From the NCBI GenBank assembly GCA_027450185.1, contig DAIDKF010000017.1, positions 1 to 45,249 of the forward strand: a stretch of 45,249 bases of DNA, read 5' to 3'. The DNA comes from Granulicella sp. (GTDB lineage: Bacteria > Acidobacteriota > Terriglobia > Terriglobales > Acidobacteriaceae). Within the stretch, counting starts at the first letter, position 1. The number at the start of each line of letters is the position of its first letter. Both the position numbers and the translations under genes were made by a program. Of this stretch, positions 24,739 through 34,319 are shown in pieces. The notes beneath the pieces are model-generated. The model made no database searches and was not told the origin of the DNA. It saw nothing but the letters and a program-made list of their open reading frames with translations.

Positions 24739-27700
24739 TCAAAGCCTGCCGTCAAGCTCTTCGGCCAGCGCCTCCAGCTCCGCACTCGCCGGCTGCCGCG
24801 GCTTCTTCAAATCCCCTGTGTGCAGCACGTCGAGAAACCGCCGCACCTCATAGCCTGCAACCTTCGCCGCATACGCCAGATTCGCTGCAATCGCGGTGAC
24901 ATCGTGCGCAGCCTTCGTATGCACCACCGCACCCTCCCCGCCGGCAATGAGCGCTGGCAGTTGCAGCCAGCACACAAAGGCCTCAAAGCCCTCCTGCTCA
25001 AAGTACTCAGGCTCTTCAACTGCTCCATGAACTCCCGTCAGCCAGCGCACATCTCCATCGTTCCAGAACGCCTCCGACCGCACTGCCGCCGCACATGTCC
25101 CATGCAGATTCATCATCAGCAGTACGCGCACCTGGGCGGCCGCTCTCCACGCCTGCTCGCCCTGCACTCCCACCGCGGAGAATGTCTCCGCCAGCGCATG
25201 ACGCAACCGCAGCGCATCATAGATTCCCACCGCCTCGGCCGGGGAGGGAAGTGCTCGCAACGCCATCCACGCCATCACCGGGGCCCACGTCTGCGCCGCC
25301 GATACGCGCACGTCGTTGCTTGGCAGCACTGACTGCGCCGCCCTCTGCAACGCCTCCGGAAACTTCATCACCAGCCACGGTAACCGTTCCGCAGCCGCCG
25401 CAATCACCGTACCACTGCCCGTCTTCTGCGCCCTCGTCGCGTCCTCAGCCGTCTTCGCCAAAGTCGAAATCCACGCTGGTCCCTCAGTCGCGTCGTTCTG
25501 CATTCCCCCCAACTGCGCAAGATATGTTGCCATCTCCGCAAACGCCTTCACGCCCGCCACAAACTCACTCACTCCCTCCACGCTCACGGCGCCATCGGCC
25601 TCAACCGCCATCTCGGCTATCTTCTTCTTTGTCGTGCGGCGAGCGCCTACAGTCTTCTCCCTCACCTTCGACTCGCGCGTCACCACCTCATACGCTGCCT
25701 TCGCAAACCCATGGATCGTCGCCTCGCTGATCGTGTGGTGCAGCGTATCCACCAGCGGTTGCAGCCGCAACTGTGACAGCGCCTCATCCGCGCTATACAC
25801 TCCCGAACCATGCAGCGCGTCGCACAGCCGGTCCCACGGATACGCCTCCGATGGTCGAAACTCGCGCCACTCCAGCAGCACCACATGCTGGTATCCACGC
25901 AGGTCCATCGTCAGCCCATGATCGCGAAAATCCGTTGCTCTGCGCAGGTATTCCAGACCCTGCGCCGTGTCCCGATACACCATGATCACCGACTCATCCC
26001 CCGCCAATCGCAGCCCATCGCTCAGACTCTTCTGCCGCAGCGTCCCACTCTGCTTCTCCAGAAATTCCACCGACATCTTGATCGTTCCATGCGTTGATCC
26101 ATACCGGTTGTTATAGAGGATCAACGACCGCTCGCCTCCGCACATATTCGAGTACGCGAATACGTTCTCATCCACATCGCCGTAGCCGGTCCAGAAGTCA
26201 TACATCACGAAGTCCGCACTCTCTGCAAACAGCCGCCGGTTCTTCAGCAGCGGCGCAATCAACTGCTGATGCCGCGCAATCATCCCCTCATTCGCCTGCT
26301 CATCCAGCCGAGCCTGTTTGAAGTCCATCCCATAGCGTTCGGTATAGCCTTCAATCTGCCCATGCCCAAACATCGGCAGCCCCGGCAGCGTCGCCAGCAG
26401 CACGGACACGCCAAAGTATTTATCCCCCCATCCGAACTGATCAATCGCCGTGCGTTCATCCGGGTTGCTCATAAAGTTCACATAGCGCTTCAGAATATCC
26501 GGATCGAACTCCACCGTCTTCTTCAGATACGATCGATACTTCGCATTCTCCTCATCGCGCAGCATGTTCATGAACGCGCTGTTGTACACCCGATGCATCC
26601 CCAGCGTGCGCACAAAGTACCCTTCCAGCAGCCAGAACGCCTCGGCCAGCAGCAGCGTTCCCGGAACCTCGGTGGCCACGCGGTCCACCACCTCCCGCCA
26701 GAACTCATGCGGCATCAGCGCGTCGAACGCCTCCTGCGACATCGCATCCTCCGCCCGCGACGGAATCGATCCTCCCGCTCCCGGCAGCGGAAACCACAGC
26801 CGCTGCACATGCCGTTTCGCCAGCACCATCGCCGCATCGAACCGGATAATCGGAAACCTCCGCGCCACACTTAAAATCACCTGGATCACATGCTCCCGCA
26901 CCTCGGCCTTGGAGTAATCCAGTTGCGCCGTATCGTTCCACGCAAACGTCGTCCCATCGTTGCCGTGGTACATATAGCGCACTGCGCCATCGCGATAGTG
27001 CCGCAGTCGAAACACCACCGCAGCATCCGTCTGGTCGTAGTAATGGTCTTCAATTTTGATCTCGACGCGGCTATCGGTTGAGAGGTCCGGTCCCTCAAAT
27101 CTGTACGCGGGGAAAGGGCTCTCCCACCGTGATAAAAACCAGTCCGGGTTCTCGATCACCCAGCTTGAATCGATGCCCATGTGATTCGGCACCATATCGC
27201 TCGCCAGCCGCAGCCCCGCCATCGCCGCCCGATAGCGCAAATTCTCATATGCCTGCTCCCCTCCCAGGTCTTCCGCAATCGCATAATCCTTCAGCGAGTA
27301 CGCCGACGCCACCGCCTCGCGATTTCCCCTCAGCCGCTTGATCGTCTTCGAAGCCCGGCTCCGTTCCCACAACCCAATCAACCACAGCCCGGTAATTCCG
27401 CGGTCGGCCAGCAGTCGCAGCTCCTCGTCTGGAATCTGGTCCAGCCGGTAAATATGCCGCAGATACTTCTTCGACAACTGTTCCAGCCACACATACGTAC
27501 TCTTCGCAATCAGCACCACCGTAGGCATCCACGCCTGGTCCGCGCTGAACGCCTCATACTCGCTCAGCGGAGCCTGGTAGCCCGCCGGATACCGTCGCCG
27601 CCTCACCCCATCCGGCCCAATCACGTACTCCGAATCGAACCCGATGTACTCATCGCCGACAAACCCTTCGCCGCCGCGTCCCGGCTCTCCATGCCGATGC

Positions 27701-28488
27701 CAGTCCGGTCCCGCCGGATGAAACCGCATCCATATCGCCAGCTCTTCCTCGCGCAGCACATCGATCGCCAGCAGCACTCTGCGCAGATCATCGCCCAGGT
27801 ACTCCGCCCACGTCGTGCTGATGTAATCCAGTTGCCCGGTCAGCGAATCCGGCGCAGCCAGCATCGGAGCCCGCAACGCATCCAGCAGCGTCCCCAGGCT
27901 CTTCGCAATCGGTGGCCGCGTCGCAAAAAAATTCGGCAGCTCCTTCGTCGCCCCCGCATACGCCGTCTTCCGCCTCAGCAATTTGTCGTCGAACAGCTTC
28001 CGGAACGGCACAAACGCCGGATTGCTATTGGCTATCCACAGCAGCAGCATCTCCTCAAACGCAACCTCGCGATTCGGCCGGCCCTCGCTGCTGTCCTTCA
28101 GCCACTGCTCGGCCGTCTGCCTGCCCCGATACACCTCCACGGTAGGGAACTGCTCCACAAATTGCAGCAGCAGCCGCTCACTCTCCTTCGGCGTTACCTG
28201 TGCTTGCAGCCAGCGCACCGCCTCGGCCATCACCGCCGGATCCTGTTCTCTGCGATACCGTGCCACCAGCGCATGGCTCAGCTCATCGATCAGTCCCATC
28301 GCAAACAGCGCGCCTGCATTCACCACACCTGTCGCGGCGCCCGGCTCCGCACCCGGCATCTCATTCAGTCCCTGCGCCAGCTTGCGCGCCGCCGCCACAT
28401 TTGCAAACACAACATTGCCCGTAAAGCTGAACAGAACATCGTCCAGCCCCAGCCGTTCTCGTATCGATTTCGAGATGTGAAATTCCAT
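24739..28488 (-). CDS. Large GH13 alpha-glucan-active enzyme
   Basis: A 1249-residue protein with an alpha-amylase-type (GH13) barrel at about 320-720. Region I is DMVPNHMG (D431, H436), region II RFDAA (D551, likely nucleophile), region III LLAEAFW (E616, likely acid/base) and region IV MSNPD (D677), so the catalytic triad D551/E616/D677 is complete. Region IV has Pro where most GH13 have His (NHD). No signal peptide is seen, suggesting cytoplasmic glycogen or maltooligosaccharide metabolism. About 300 residues precede the barrel and about 400 mostly helical residues follow it; neither part is recognised. The protein is far longer than ordinary amylases (450-700). Exact specificity (amylase, transferase or trehalose-related) cannot be assigned. 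Confidence 0.82.
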   Translation of the reverse strand: MEFHISKSIRERLGLDDVLFSFTGNVVFANVAAARKLAQGLNEMPGAEPGAATGVVNAGALFAMGLIDELSHALVARYRREQDPAVMAEAVRWLQAQVTPKESERLLLQFVEQFPTVEVYRGRQTAEQWLKDSSEGRPNREVAFEEMLLLWIANSNPAFVPFRKLFDDKLLRRKTAYAGATKELPNFFATRPPIAKSLGTLLDALRAPMLAAPDSLTGQLDYISTTWAEYLGDDLRRVLLAIDVLREEELAIWMRFHPAGPDWHRHGEPGRGGEGFVGDEYIGFDSEYVIGPDGVRRRRYPAGYQAPLSEYEAFSADQAWMPTVVLIAKSTYVWLEQLSKKYLRHIYRLDQIPDEELRLLADRGITGLWLIGLWERSRASKTIKRLRGNREAVASAYSLKDYAIAEDLGGEQAYENLRYRAAMAGLRLASDMVPNHMGIDSSWVIENPDWFLSRWESPFPAYRFEGPDLSTDSRVEIKIEDHYYDQTDAAVVFRLRHYRDGAVRYMYHGNDGTTFAWNDTAQLDYSKAEVREHVIQVILSVARRFPIIRFDAAMVLAKRHVQRLWFPLPGAGGSIPSRAEDAMSQEAFDALMPHEFWREVVDRVATEVPGTLLLAEAFWLLEGYFVRTLGMHRVYNSAFMNMLRDEENAKYRSYLKKTVEFDPDILKRYVNFMSNPDERTAIDQFGWGDKYFGVSVLLATLPGLPMFGHGQIEGYTERYGMDFKQARLDEQANEGMIARHQQLIAPLLKNRRLFAESADFVMYDFWTGYGDVDENVFAYSNMCGGERSLILYNNRYGSTHGTIKMSVEFLEKQSGTLRQKSLSDGLRLAGDESVIMVYRDTAQGLEYLRRATDFRDHGLTMDLRGYQHVVLLEWREFRPSEAYPWDRLCDALHGSGVYSADEALSQLRLQPLVDTLHHTISEATIHGFAKAAYEVVTRESKVREKTVGARRTTKKKIAEMAVEADGAVSVEGVSEFVAGVKAFAEMATYLAQLGGMQNDATEGPAWISTLAKTAEDATRAQKTGSGTVIAAAAERLPWLVMKFPEALQRAAQSVLPSNDVRVSAAQTWAPVMAWMALRALPSPAEAVGIYDALRLRHALAETFSAVGVQGEQAWRAAAQVRVLLMMNLHGTCAAAVRSEAFWNDGDVRWLTGVHGAVEEPEYFEQEGFEAFVCWLQLPALIAGGEGAVVHTKAAHDVTAIAANLAYAAKVAGYEVRRFLDVLHTGDLKKPRQPASAELEALAEELDGRL

Positions 28489-28682
28489 GCGTTCTTAACT
28501 CTCCGGCGCTATCTTTGCCTGCGACTTACTATAGTGCTTCTCCGTAGGATGCCGCCTCCGTACTCGCACATTTCGCCACCTCGTCTCGTTGCAGCCTGTA
28601 CAATCGCGGTGTTCGCACATGGCTCCTGCAAGCCTGGCGCGAGTCCGCAGACTGAACCTGAGCCGCCCCACGGAGGAATCCC

Positions 28683-31496
28683 TTGCCCCAACTGATCGAC
28701 TCAAAGCAACTCCAATCGCCCGCCTGGGGTCGTCGTCTCCTCATCCTGGTCGCGGTTCTCATCCTCGCGGCCATCTTCGCCAGCAGCACCCTCCTCTCCT
28801 CCTGGGTCAATCTCCTCTGGTTCTCCTCTCTCGGTTACGCCGGCGTCTTCTGGAAGATGATCACTCTCCAGGCCGGCGTCTTTGCCGCCTTCACTCTTCT
28901 CACCTTTCTCATCCTCTTCATCGCCTTCACCGCCCTCCGCCGCACCCATCGGGCCGACCTTCCCAGCGCCCACGCCATCGTTCTCAACGGCCAGACCATC
29001 AACCTCTCCGTCGAGCCCGTCCTGCGCATCGGCTCTCTCATCGCCGCCATCATCTTTGCCTTGTTCAGCGGTGTCACCATCATGGTCGACTGGCCCACGC
29101 TCGCCCTCTTCTGGTACGCTCCCGCATCCGCCGCCGGTCTCGCCGACCCCATCTTCAACAAGCCCCTCAGCTTCTATCTCTTCACCCTCCCCGCCTGGGA
29201 TCTGCTCAACGACTGGCTTCTCACCCTCGCTCTGGTGCTCTGCGCCGCCGCCGCCGTCTACTTCATCATCACCAGCAGCACCCGCGCACTCGACAAAACC
29301 CGCACCGGCGTCTTCCAGTCCCCCTGGCGCGGCCTCTCCGCCGCCCTGTCCTTTCTCCTGCTTGTCGTCGCCAGCATGGTCTACGTCAGCCGCTTCCAGT
29401 CCCTCTTCGATCACCACACTCTCTTCGACGGAATCTCCTACACCGACGCGCACATCACCATCCACGGCCTGCTGCTCGTCTCCCTCGCTCTCGTCCTCGG
29501 AGCCGTCATCGCCGCCGTCAACGCCGTCCGCAACCCCCGCGCCCGCCTCATCGCCGCCTCCATTCTTCCCGCCGCCATCTGCTACATCGGCCTCGGCATC
29601 ATCGGCTGGTACGTCGGCAACTTCGTCGTCAAGCCCAACGAACTTGTTCGCGAGACGCCTTACATCGCCCATAACATTCAGAGCACCCGCGAGGCCTTCG
29701 GTCTTGACCGCTTTGTCCGGCGCGAGTTTCCCGCTGAAACCACCATCGACGCCGCCGACCCCTCCAACAACCAGCCCACACTCCAGAACATTCGTCTCTG
29801 GGACTGGCACGCCCTCCAGGACACCCTCCGTCAGGTTCAGGAGATCCGCACCTACTACGACTTCCCCGACATCGACATCGACCGCTACAGCATCAATGGT
29901 GCCACCCGCGAGGTCATGCTCGCCGACCGCGAGCTTAACGTCGACAAGCTCCCCGTCAGCAGCCGCAACTGGATCAACGAACGCCTCACCTACACCCACG
30001 GCTACGGCGTCACCATGAACCCCGTCAACGGCTTCACCTCTGAAGGTCTGCCTCTCTTCCTGCTCAGCAACATGCCCGTCCAGAGCACCACCCCCAGCCT
30101 CTCCGTCACCCGTCCCGAGATCTACTTCGGCGAGCTCACCAACACCGACGTCTACGTCAACACCCACCAGCAGGAGTTCGACTACCCGCAGGGCCAGGGC
30201 AACAACTTCACCTCCTACCACGGCACCGGCGGCATCGTCCTCGGCAGCTTCATCCGCCGCCTGCTCATCGCCATCGACCGCGGCGACCTCGGCAAACTCC
30301 CCTTCAGCGACGACATCACTCCCCAGAGCCGTCTCCTCATGCGCCGTACCATCCGCGACCGCGCCGCTGCTCTCGCTCCCTTCCTCACCTTCGACCGCGA
30401 CCCCTACATGATCGTCGGCGACGATGGCCGGCTCTCCTGGATCATGGATGCCTACACCACCTCAGACTCCTACCCCTACTCCACCCACTACTCCCTCGGC
30501 GACAACTCCGTAAACTACATCCGCAACAGCGTCAAAGTCGTCCTCGACGCCTACAACGGCTCCGTCACCTTCTACGCCTTCGACCCCTCAGACCCCATCC
30601 TCGCCGCCTACCGCCGCATCTTTCCCGCACTCTTCAAAGATGCCTCCCTCATGCCCGCAGACCTCCGCAGCCACATCCGGTACCCCGAGGACATCTTCAC
30701 CCTCCAGTCCGACGTCTACGGCCTCTACCACATGACCGATCCCGAGGTCTTCTTCAACCGCGAGGACCTCTGGACTGTCGCCACCGAGACGGCCCCTGAC
30801 GCCGACGGCAACCAGGCCGTCCAACCCATGAAGCCCAACTTCGTCCTCATGAAGCTCCCCGGCGGCGCCTCCGAGGAGTTCGTAGAAATCCTCCCCTTCA
30901 CCCCCGCCAACCGCAACAACCTCATCGGCTGGATCGCAGGCCGTTGTGACGGCTCCAAATACGGCACCGCCGTTGTCTATGACTTCCCCAAATCTCGCCT
31001 CGTCGACGGCCCGCAACAGATCGAGGCCCGCATCGACCAGAACGCCCAGCTCTCCGGCCAGCTCACACTCTGGAACCAGCAGGGTTCCCACGTCCTGCGT
31101 GGCAGCTTGCTCGTCATCCCCACCGGCAAGGCCCTGCTCTACGCCGAACCCATCTACCTCCAGGCCCAGCAATCCCCCATGCCCGAGCTTCGCCTCGTCG
31201 TCCTCGCCCTTCAGGACAAGCTTGCCTACGGTCCCACCTTCCAGTCCGCCCTGGCCTCGCTCTTCGGCGGCGAACTCTCCTCACTCACCTCCGCCGAACC
31301 CGCTCAACCCGTCGCCACATCCAGCACCCCCCGGGCCACCCCTCCCTCCGCCAGCCTCAACGACCTCATCAACCAGGCCAGCCGCGACTTCGACGATTAC
31401 CAGCGCCTGACCGCCGCCGGCAAGCTAGGCGAGGCCGGCCAGAAACTGGACGCCCTCAAGCAAGTTCTCAACCAACTCAACGCCCACCCCCACTAG
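28683..31496 (+). CDS. UPF0182 family membrane protein
   Basis: A 937-residue protein of the UPF0182 (COG1615) family of unknown function. About seven membrane segments fill residues 1-320 (for example RLLILVAVLILAAIFASSTLL, and SAWV/NLLWFSSLGYAGVFW near 40-57). A large soluble domain follows with family stretches such as GYGVTMNPVNGF, PEIYFGEL, DITPQSRLLMRRTIRDRAAALAPFLTFDRDPYMIV and WIMDAYTTSDSYPYS. It starts at TTG 28683 with CGGAGGA seven bases upstream, which outweighs the rare codon. The tail (about 845-937) is Pro/Ser/Ala-rich and then helical. Codon use is strongly C-biased, which keeps long false frames open on both strands. Confidence 0.9.
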   Translation: MPQLIDSKQLQSPAWGRRLLILVAVLILAAIFASSTLLSSWVNLLWFSSLGYAGVFWKMITLQAGVFAAFTLLTFLILFIAFTALRRTHRADLPSAHAIVLNGQTINLSVEPVLRIGSLIAAIIFALFSGVTIMVDWPTLALFWYAPASAAGLADPIFNKPLSFYLFTLPAWDLLNDWLLTLALVLCAAAAVYFIITSSTRALDKTRTGVFQSPWRGLSAALSFLLLVVASMVYVSRFQSLFDHHTLFDGISYTDAHITIHGLLLVSLALVLGAVIAAVNAVRNPRARLIAASILPAAICYIGLGIIGWYVGNFVVKPNELVRETPYIAHNIQSTREAFGLDRFVRREFPAETTIDAADPSNNQPTLQNIRLWDWHALQDTLRQVQEIRTYYDFPDIDIDRYSINGATREVMLADRELNVDKLPVSSRNWINERLTYTHGYGVTMNPVNGFTSEGLPLFLLSNMPVQSTTPSLSVTRPEIYFGELTNTDVYVNTHQQEFDYPQGQGNNFTSYHGTGGIVLGSFIRRLLIAIDRGDLGKLPFSDDITPQSRLLMRRTIRDRAAALAPFLTFDRDPYMIVGDDGRLSWIMDAYTTSDSYPYSTHYSLGDNSVNYIRNSVKVVLDAYNGSVTFYAFDPSDPILAAYRRIFPALFKDASLMPADLRSHIRYPEDIFTLQSDVYGLYHMTDPEVFFNREDLWTVATETAPDADGNQAVQPMKPNFVLMKLPGGASEEFVEILPFTPANRNNLIGWIAGRCDGSKYGTAVVYDFPKSRLVDGPQQIEARIDQNAQLSGQLTLWNQQGSHVLRGSLLVIPTGKALLYAEPIYLQAQQSPMPELRLVVLALQDKLAYGPTFQSALASLFGGELSSLTSAEPAQPVATSSTPRATPPSASLNDLINQASRDFDDYQRLTAAGKLGEAGQKLDALKQVLNQLNAHPH

Positions 31497-31772
31497 CTCC
31501 CTGGGCCGTCTTGCACCCCCACCGTGCTGGGAACACCTTCGCAACCGGAGCCGGTCTTTAGCCCCGAGGCTACCCTCCGCCGACCCTTCCAGTGGATTCC
31601 GGCCGCCTGCTCCCTCCAAAACGCACTTTTCTCGAACGTGCATCCTGGAATCGTGTTGAGAGTGTCGAATTGCAGCCCAAAACTGCGTTGAGCCCTACAC
31701 CAAACGCACAGATTTCAAGCGCAGACCGATCGATCCGGGCCCACAATCCACCGCGGTATCTACGCCGTCATC
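31497..31772. other. Gap between UPF0182 gene and the arsR operator
   Basis: No gene is supported here. A five-pair ACCGG/CCGGT inverted repeat at 31544-31555 has only two loop bases and is too tight to be a convincing terminator. Confidence 0.4.
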
Positions 31773-31816
31773 TTGACAAATGAATCCTTATATTCGAACA
31801 TACGAATATAAGGATT
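31773..31816 (+). promoter_or_regulatory. ArsR operator and promoter region
   Basis: AATCCTTATATTCG (31783-31796) and CGAATATAAGGATT (31803-31816) are perfect 14-base reverse complements around AACATA. A TTGACA -35 box lies at 31773-31778, so the repeat covers the spacer and -10 region. The arms resemble the AT-rich inverted repeats bound by ArsR/SmtB repressors, and the adjacent gene encodes one, which implies autoregulation. Confidence 0.8.
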
Positions 31817-31831
31817 ATTCGGTCATCGCCT

Positions 31832-32176
31832 ATGCCCGACTCTCTACGCCGCTTCAAAGCCGACATCTTCCAGGCTCTGGCTCATCCTACGCGTATTGCA
31901 ATCATAGACTTACTGGCAACAGGGGAGCTCTCCGCCGGCGATCTGATGGAGCGACTTGGCATGGAGCAGGCCAACATCTCCCAGCATCTCGCCATCCTTC
32001 GCGCCAAAAAGCTGGTCACCAACCGCAAATCGGCTAATAAAGTCTTCTATTCGGTCAAAGATCCCCTGATCATCGAAGTCTTAGCCATTATGCGTAAGTA
32101 CTTTCAGAACAATCTTAAAGAATCACACGAGCTTCTGCATGAGCTCGACAGCGCCCACTCCGAGGTCACCCCATGA
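31832..32176 (+). CDS. ArsR-family winged-helix transcriptional regulator
   Basis: A 114-residue winged-helix protein: FQALAHPTRIAIIDLLATGELSAGDLMERLGMEQANISQHLAILRAKKLVTNRKSANKVFYSV covers the recognition helix (about 45-57) and wing (about 62-75). It contains no cysteine, so the classic arsenic/cadmium Cys sites are absent. The C-terminal helix has H99, H103 and H109 next to Glu/Asp, which could form an alpha-5 type metal site or be incidental. A perfect inverted repeat overlaps its promoter. It lies 97 bases ahead of the hydrogenase-like operon on the same strand, making it a candidate regulator of that operon. The effector is unknown. Confidence 0.88.
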   Translation: MPDSLRRFKADIFQALAHPTRIAIIDLLATGELSAGDLMERLGMEQANISQHLAILRAKKLVTNRKSANKVFYSVKDPLIIEVLAIMRKYFQNNLKESHELLHELDSAHSEVTP

Positions 32177-32273
32177 CCTCTCGATCTACCCCTTATGGCA
32201 ATCGTCCGTTTGACGTAAAATTTGCGTTTTCAGTAGCTTGCCTATCATTTCACCTCAGGCTGGAGGCTGAGGC

Positions 32274-34319
32274 TTGTCCGTAATGGCCCACCCGTGGATG
32301 ACCTCCGGAATCGTAACGACCGTGTCCACCCACGGCCTCCATCTCCTTCTGTGGCTGACGCTGGCCTGGCTCATTCTTGGCGTATTCGCACTCATCCGCA
32401 TCCACAGCCTCCCGTTCGCCGCACGTCTATTTCCTCTCGGTGCCATTGTCTGTCTAAGCATTGCGCTGATGGCATCTATCATGCTCATTACAGGCAGTTT
32501 GCCTCAGGTGGCGATTCTCCCGCTAGGCCTTCCCAACCTGCCATTCCACGCTCGCCTCGACACCTTGTCAGCATTTTTTCTCCTGCTCTTAGGGGTGTCC
32601 GGTGCCGGAATCTCAATCTTTGCCGGCGGCTACTTTCGCCACAGTCATGGCACTGCTCCAGGCCTGCTTTGTCTGCAATATCATATCTTTCTGGCCAGTA
32701 TGGCCTTGGTGACCCTCGCCGATGACGCCTACTTCTTCATGGTGGCCTGGGAGACGATGGCCCTCAGTTCGTACTTCCTGGTGACCGCGCAGCATCGGTT
32801 TGCAGAAGTTCGCCGCGCCGGTTTCCTCTATCTCCTTATGGCCCATCTCGGCGCCATCTGTATCCTATTGAGTTTCGGCGTTTTACAGGGAGGGCGATGG
32901 CAGTTCACCTTTGAGGCAATGAGGTCCGCAGCTCTCTCGCCTGCATGGGCCAGCGCCGCCTTCCTGCTCGCCCTGGTCGGTTTTGGAACCAAAGCAGGCC
33001 TCGTTCCCATGCATGTTTGGCTTCCTGAGGCTCATCCCGCAGCGCCCTCGCCCGTATCCGCCATGATGAGTGGTCTGATGCTTAGCACCGCAGTCTACGG
33101 TATGCTTCGTATCGCATTCAATTTGTTGCACATACGCTATTGGTGGTGGGGAGTGCTGATACTCGCACTTGGACTGTTCTCTGCGCTGTACGGAGCGGTC
33201 TTTGCCGCTGTCCAGACCGACATGAAGCGTCTACTCGCCTATTCATCGATCGAAAACATCGGCGTCATCTTCACCGGCATTGGTTTGACCATTCTCTTCG
33301 ATGCCTCACATTTACCTTTGTTTGCCTCACTTGCGCTCTCAGCCGCACTCATCCACGCACTCAATCACTCTATCTTCAAGAGTCTACTGTTTCTCACAAC
33401 GGGTTCGGTTCTGCATGCAACGAACCAGCGAAGCCTCGGCAAACTAGGTGGCCTGATTCGGAGCATGCCGTGGGTCGCCACGCTGGCTTTGGTAGGCACG
33501 CTAGCCATTGCAGGCCTTCCGCCGCTCAATGGCTTCGTCTCTGAGTGGCTACTGCTGCAATCGTTTCTTTACACCCCGCTGATTCCACATGCTTTTCTTA
33601 ACATGTTGATTCCATTGGGAGCAGCAGTGTTGGCGCTCACTGCGGCGCTAGCCGCCTACGTGATGGTGAAGTTCTACGGCGTGATCTTTCTTGGTCAGCA
33701 TCGTGAACCTTCATTGGAGCACGCACACGATGCAGACTGGTTGGAGCGCATCGGCCTGACGTGGCTGGCGCTCGGGTGCCTTACGATCGGCGTGTTGCCG
33801 CAACTTGTTCTGCGTGCGGCTGGGGCTGTTACAGGTACGCTACTGGGACAGACAGTCAACCTCGGGTCGCTATTTGGACTATTGGCTCCGATCTCTCCCA
33901 AGCAAGCCTCCTACAGCGGTTTGGTGCTGCTAGCTGGGATCTTCGTGGTTGTGGGGATTACTTTCATCGTGGTGCGAGCTCTTGCTCATGGGCGCATCCA
34001 GCGCACGGCTCCATGGGACTGCGGATACCCCTGGCAGACTTCGCGCATGCAGGATACGGCGGAGGGCTTTGGGCAGCCAATTCGTCACATATTTGGGACA
34101 TTCTTTGGCATGGAGAGGGAACTGCCTTCGCCGGATGATTCTGCTCCGCAGTATCGAATCCGCATCGAGGACCGTATTTGGGGAACGCTCTATCAGCCAA
34201 TTACTCGCAATGTGCAGCGGCTTGCGGACTGGATTGGGTTGCTACAGGGTGGCCGGTTACCCATCTACCTGCTCTATAGCTTTCTCACCCTGATCGCATT
34301 ACTGGTATTTGTCTTATGA
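32274..34319 (+). CDS. hyfB: HyfB/NuoL-like antiporter-type subunit
   Basis: A 681-residue, very hydrophobic proton-translocating subunit related to HyfB/HycC and complex I NuoL/M, with about 15 membrane segments. Key family stretches are FFMVAWETMALSSYFLV (conserved Glu), FGTKAGLVPMHVWLPEAHPAAPSPVSAMMSG (conserved Lys and His), QTDMKRLLAYSSIENIGVIF and ALNHSIFKSLLFLTTGSVLH. Start choice is open: TTG 32274 lies seven bases after GGAGG, while ATG 32283 lies ten bases after a second GAGG. It is the first gene of the six-gene operon and overlaps hyfC by four bases (ATGA). A TTGACG box at about 32208 could belong to its own promoter. Confidence 0.88.
   Translation: MSVMAHPWMTSGIVTTVSTHGLHLLLWLTLAWLILGVFALIRIHSLPFAARLFPLGAIVCLSIALMASIMLITGSLPQVAILPLGLPNLPFHARLDTLSAFFLLLLGVSGAGISIFAGGYFRHSHGTAPGLLCLQYHIFLASMALVTLADDAYFFMVAWETMALSSYFLVTAQHRFAEVRRAGFLYLLMAHLGAICILLSFGVLQGGRWQFTFEAMRSAALSPAWASAAFLLALVGFGTKAGLVPMHVWLPEAHPAAPSPVSAMMSGLMLSTAVYGMLRIAFNLLHIRYWWWGVLILALGLFSALYGAVFAAVQTDMKRLLAYSSIENIGVIFTGIGLTILFDASHLPLFASLALSAALIHALNHSIFKSLLFLTTGSVLHATNQRSLGKLGGLIRSMPWVATLALVGTLAIAGLPPLNGFVSEWLLLQSFLYTPLIPHAFLNMLIPLGAAVLALTAALAAYVMVKFYGVIFLGQHREPSLEHAHDADWLERIGLTWLALGCLTIGVLPQLVLRAAGAVTGTLLGQTVNLGSLFGLLAPISPKQASYSGLVLLAGIFVVVGITFIVVRALAHGRIQRTAPWDCGYPWQTSRMQDTAEGFGQPIRHIFGTFFGMERELPSPDDSAPQYRIRIEDRIWGTLYQPITRNVQRLADWIGLLQGGRLPIYLLYSFLTLIALLVFVL

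Noticed and set aside
27181-28695. A 504-codon plus-strand frame opposite the GH13 gene.
   Set aside because: Arg/Pro/His/Gln-rich shadow sequence; the minus-strand frame carries intact catalytic motifs.
28701-30221. A 506-codon open frame antisense to the UPF0182 gene.
   Set aside because: Composition is Val/Gly/Glu/Asp-only low complexity, produced by the strong C-ending codon bias of the true gene.
32205-32225. ACGTAAA-A-TTTGCGT near-palindrome before hyfB as a second ArsR operator.
   Set aside because: It has one mismatch, short arms, and no sequence likeness to the perfect operator at 31783-31816, so I could not support it.
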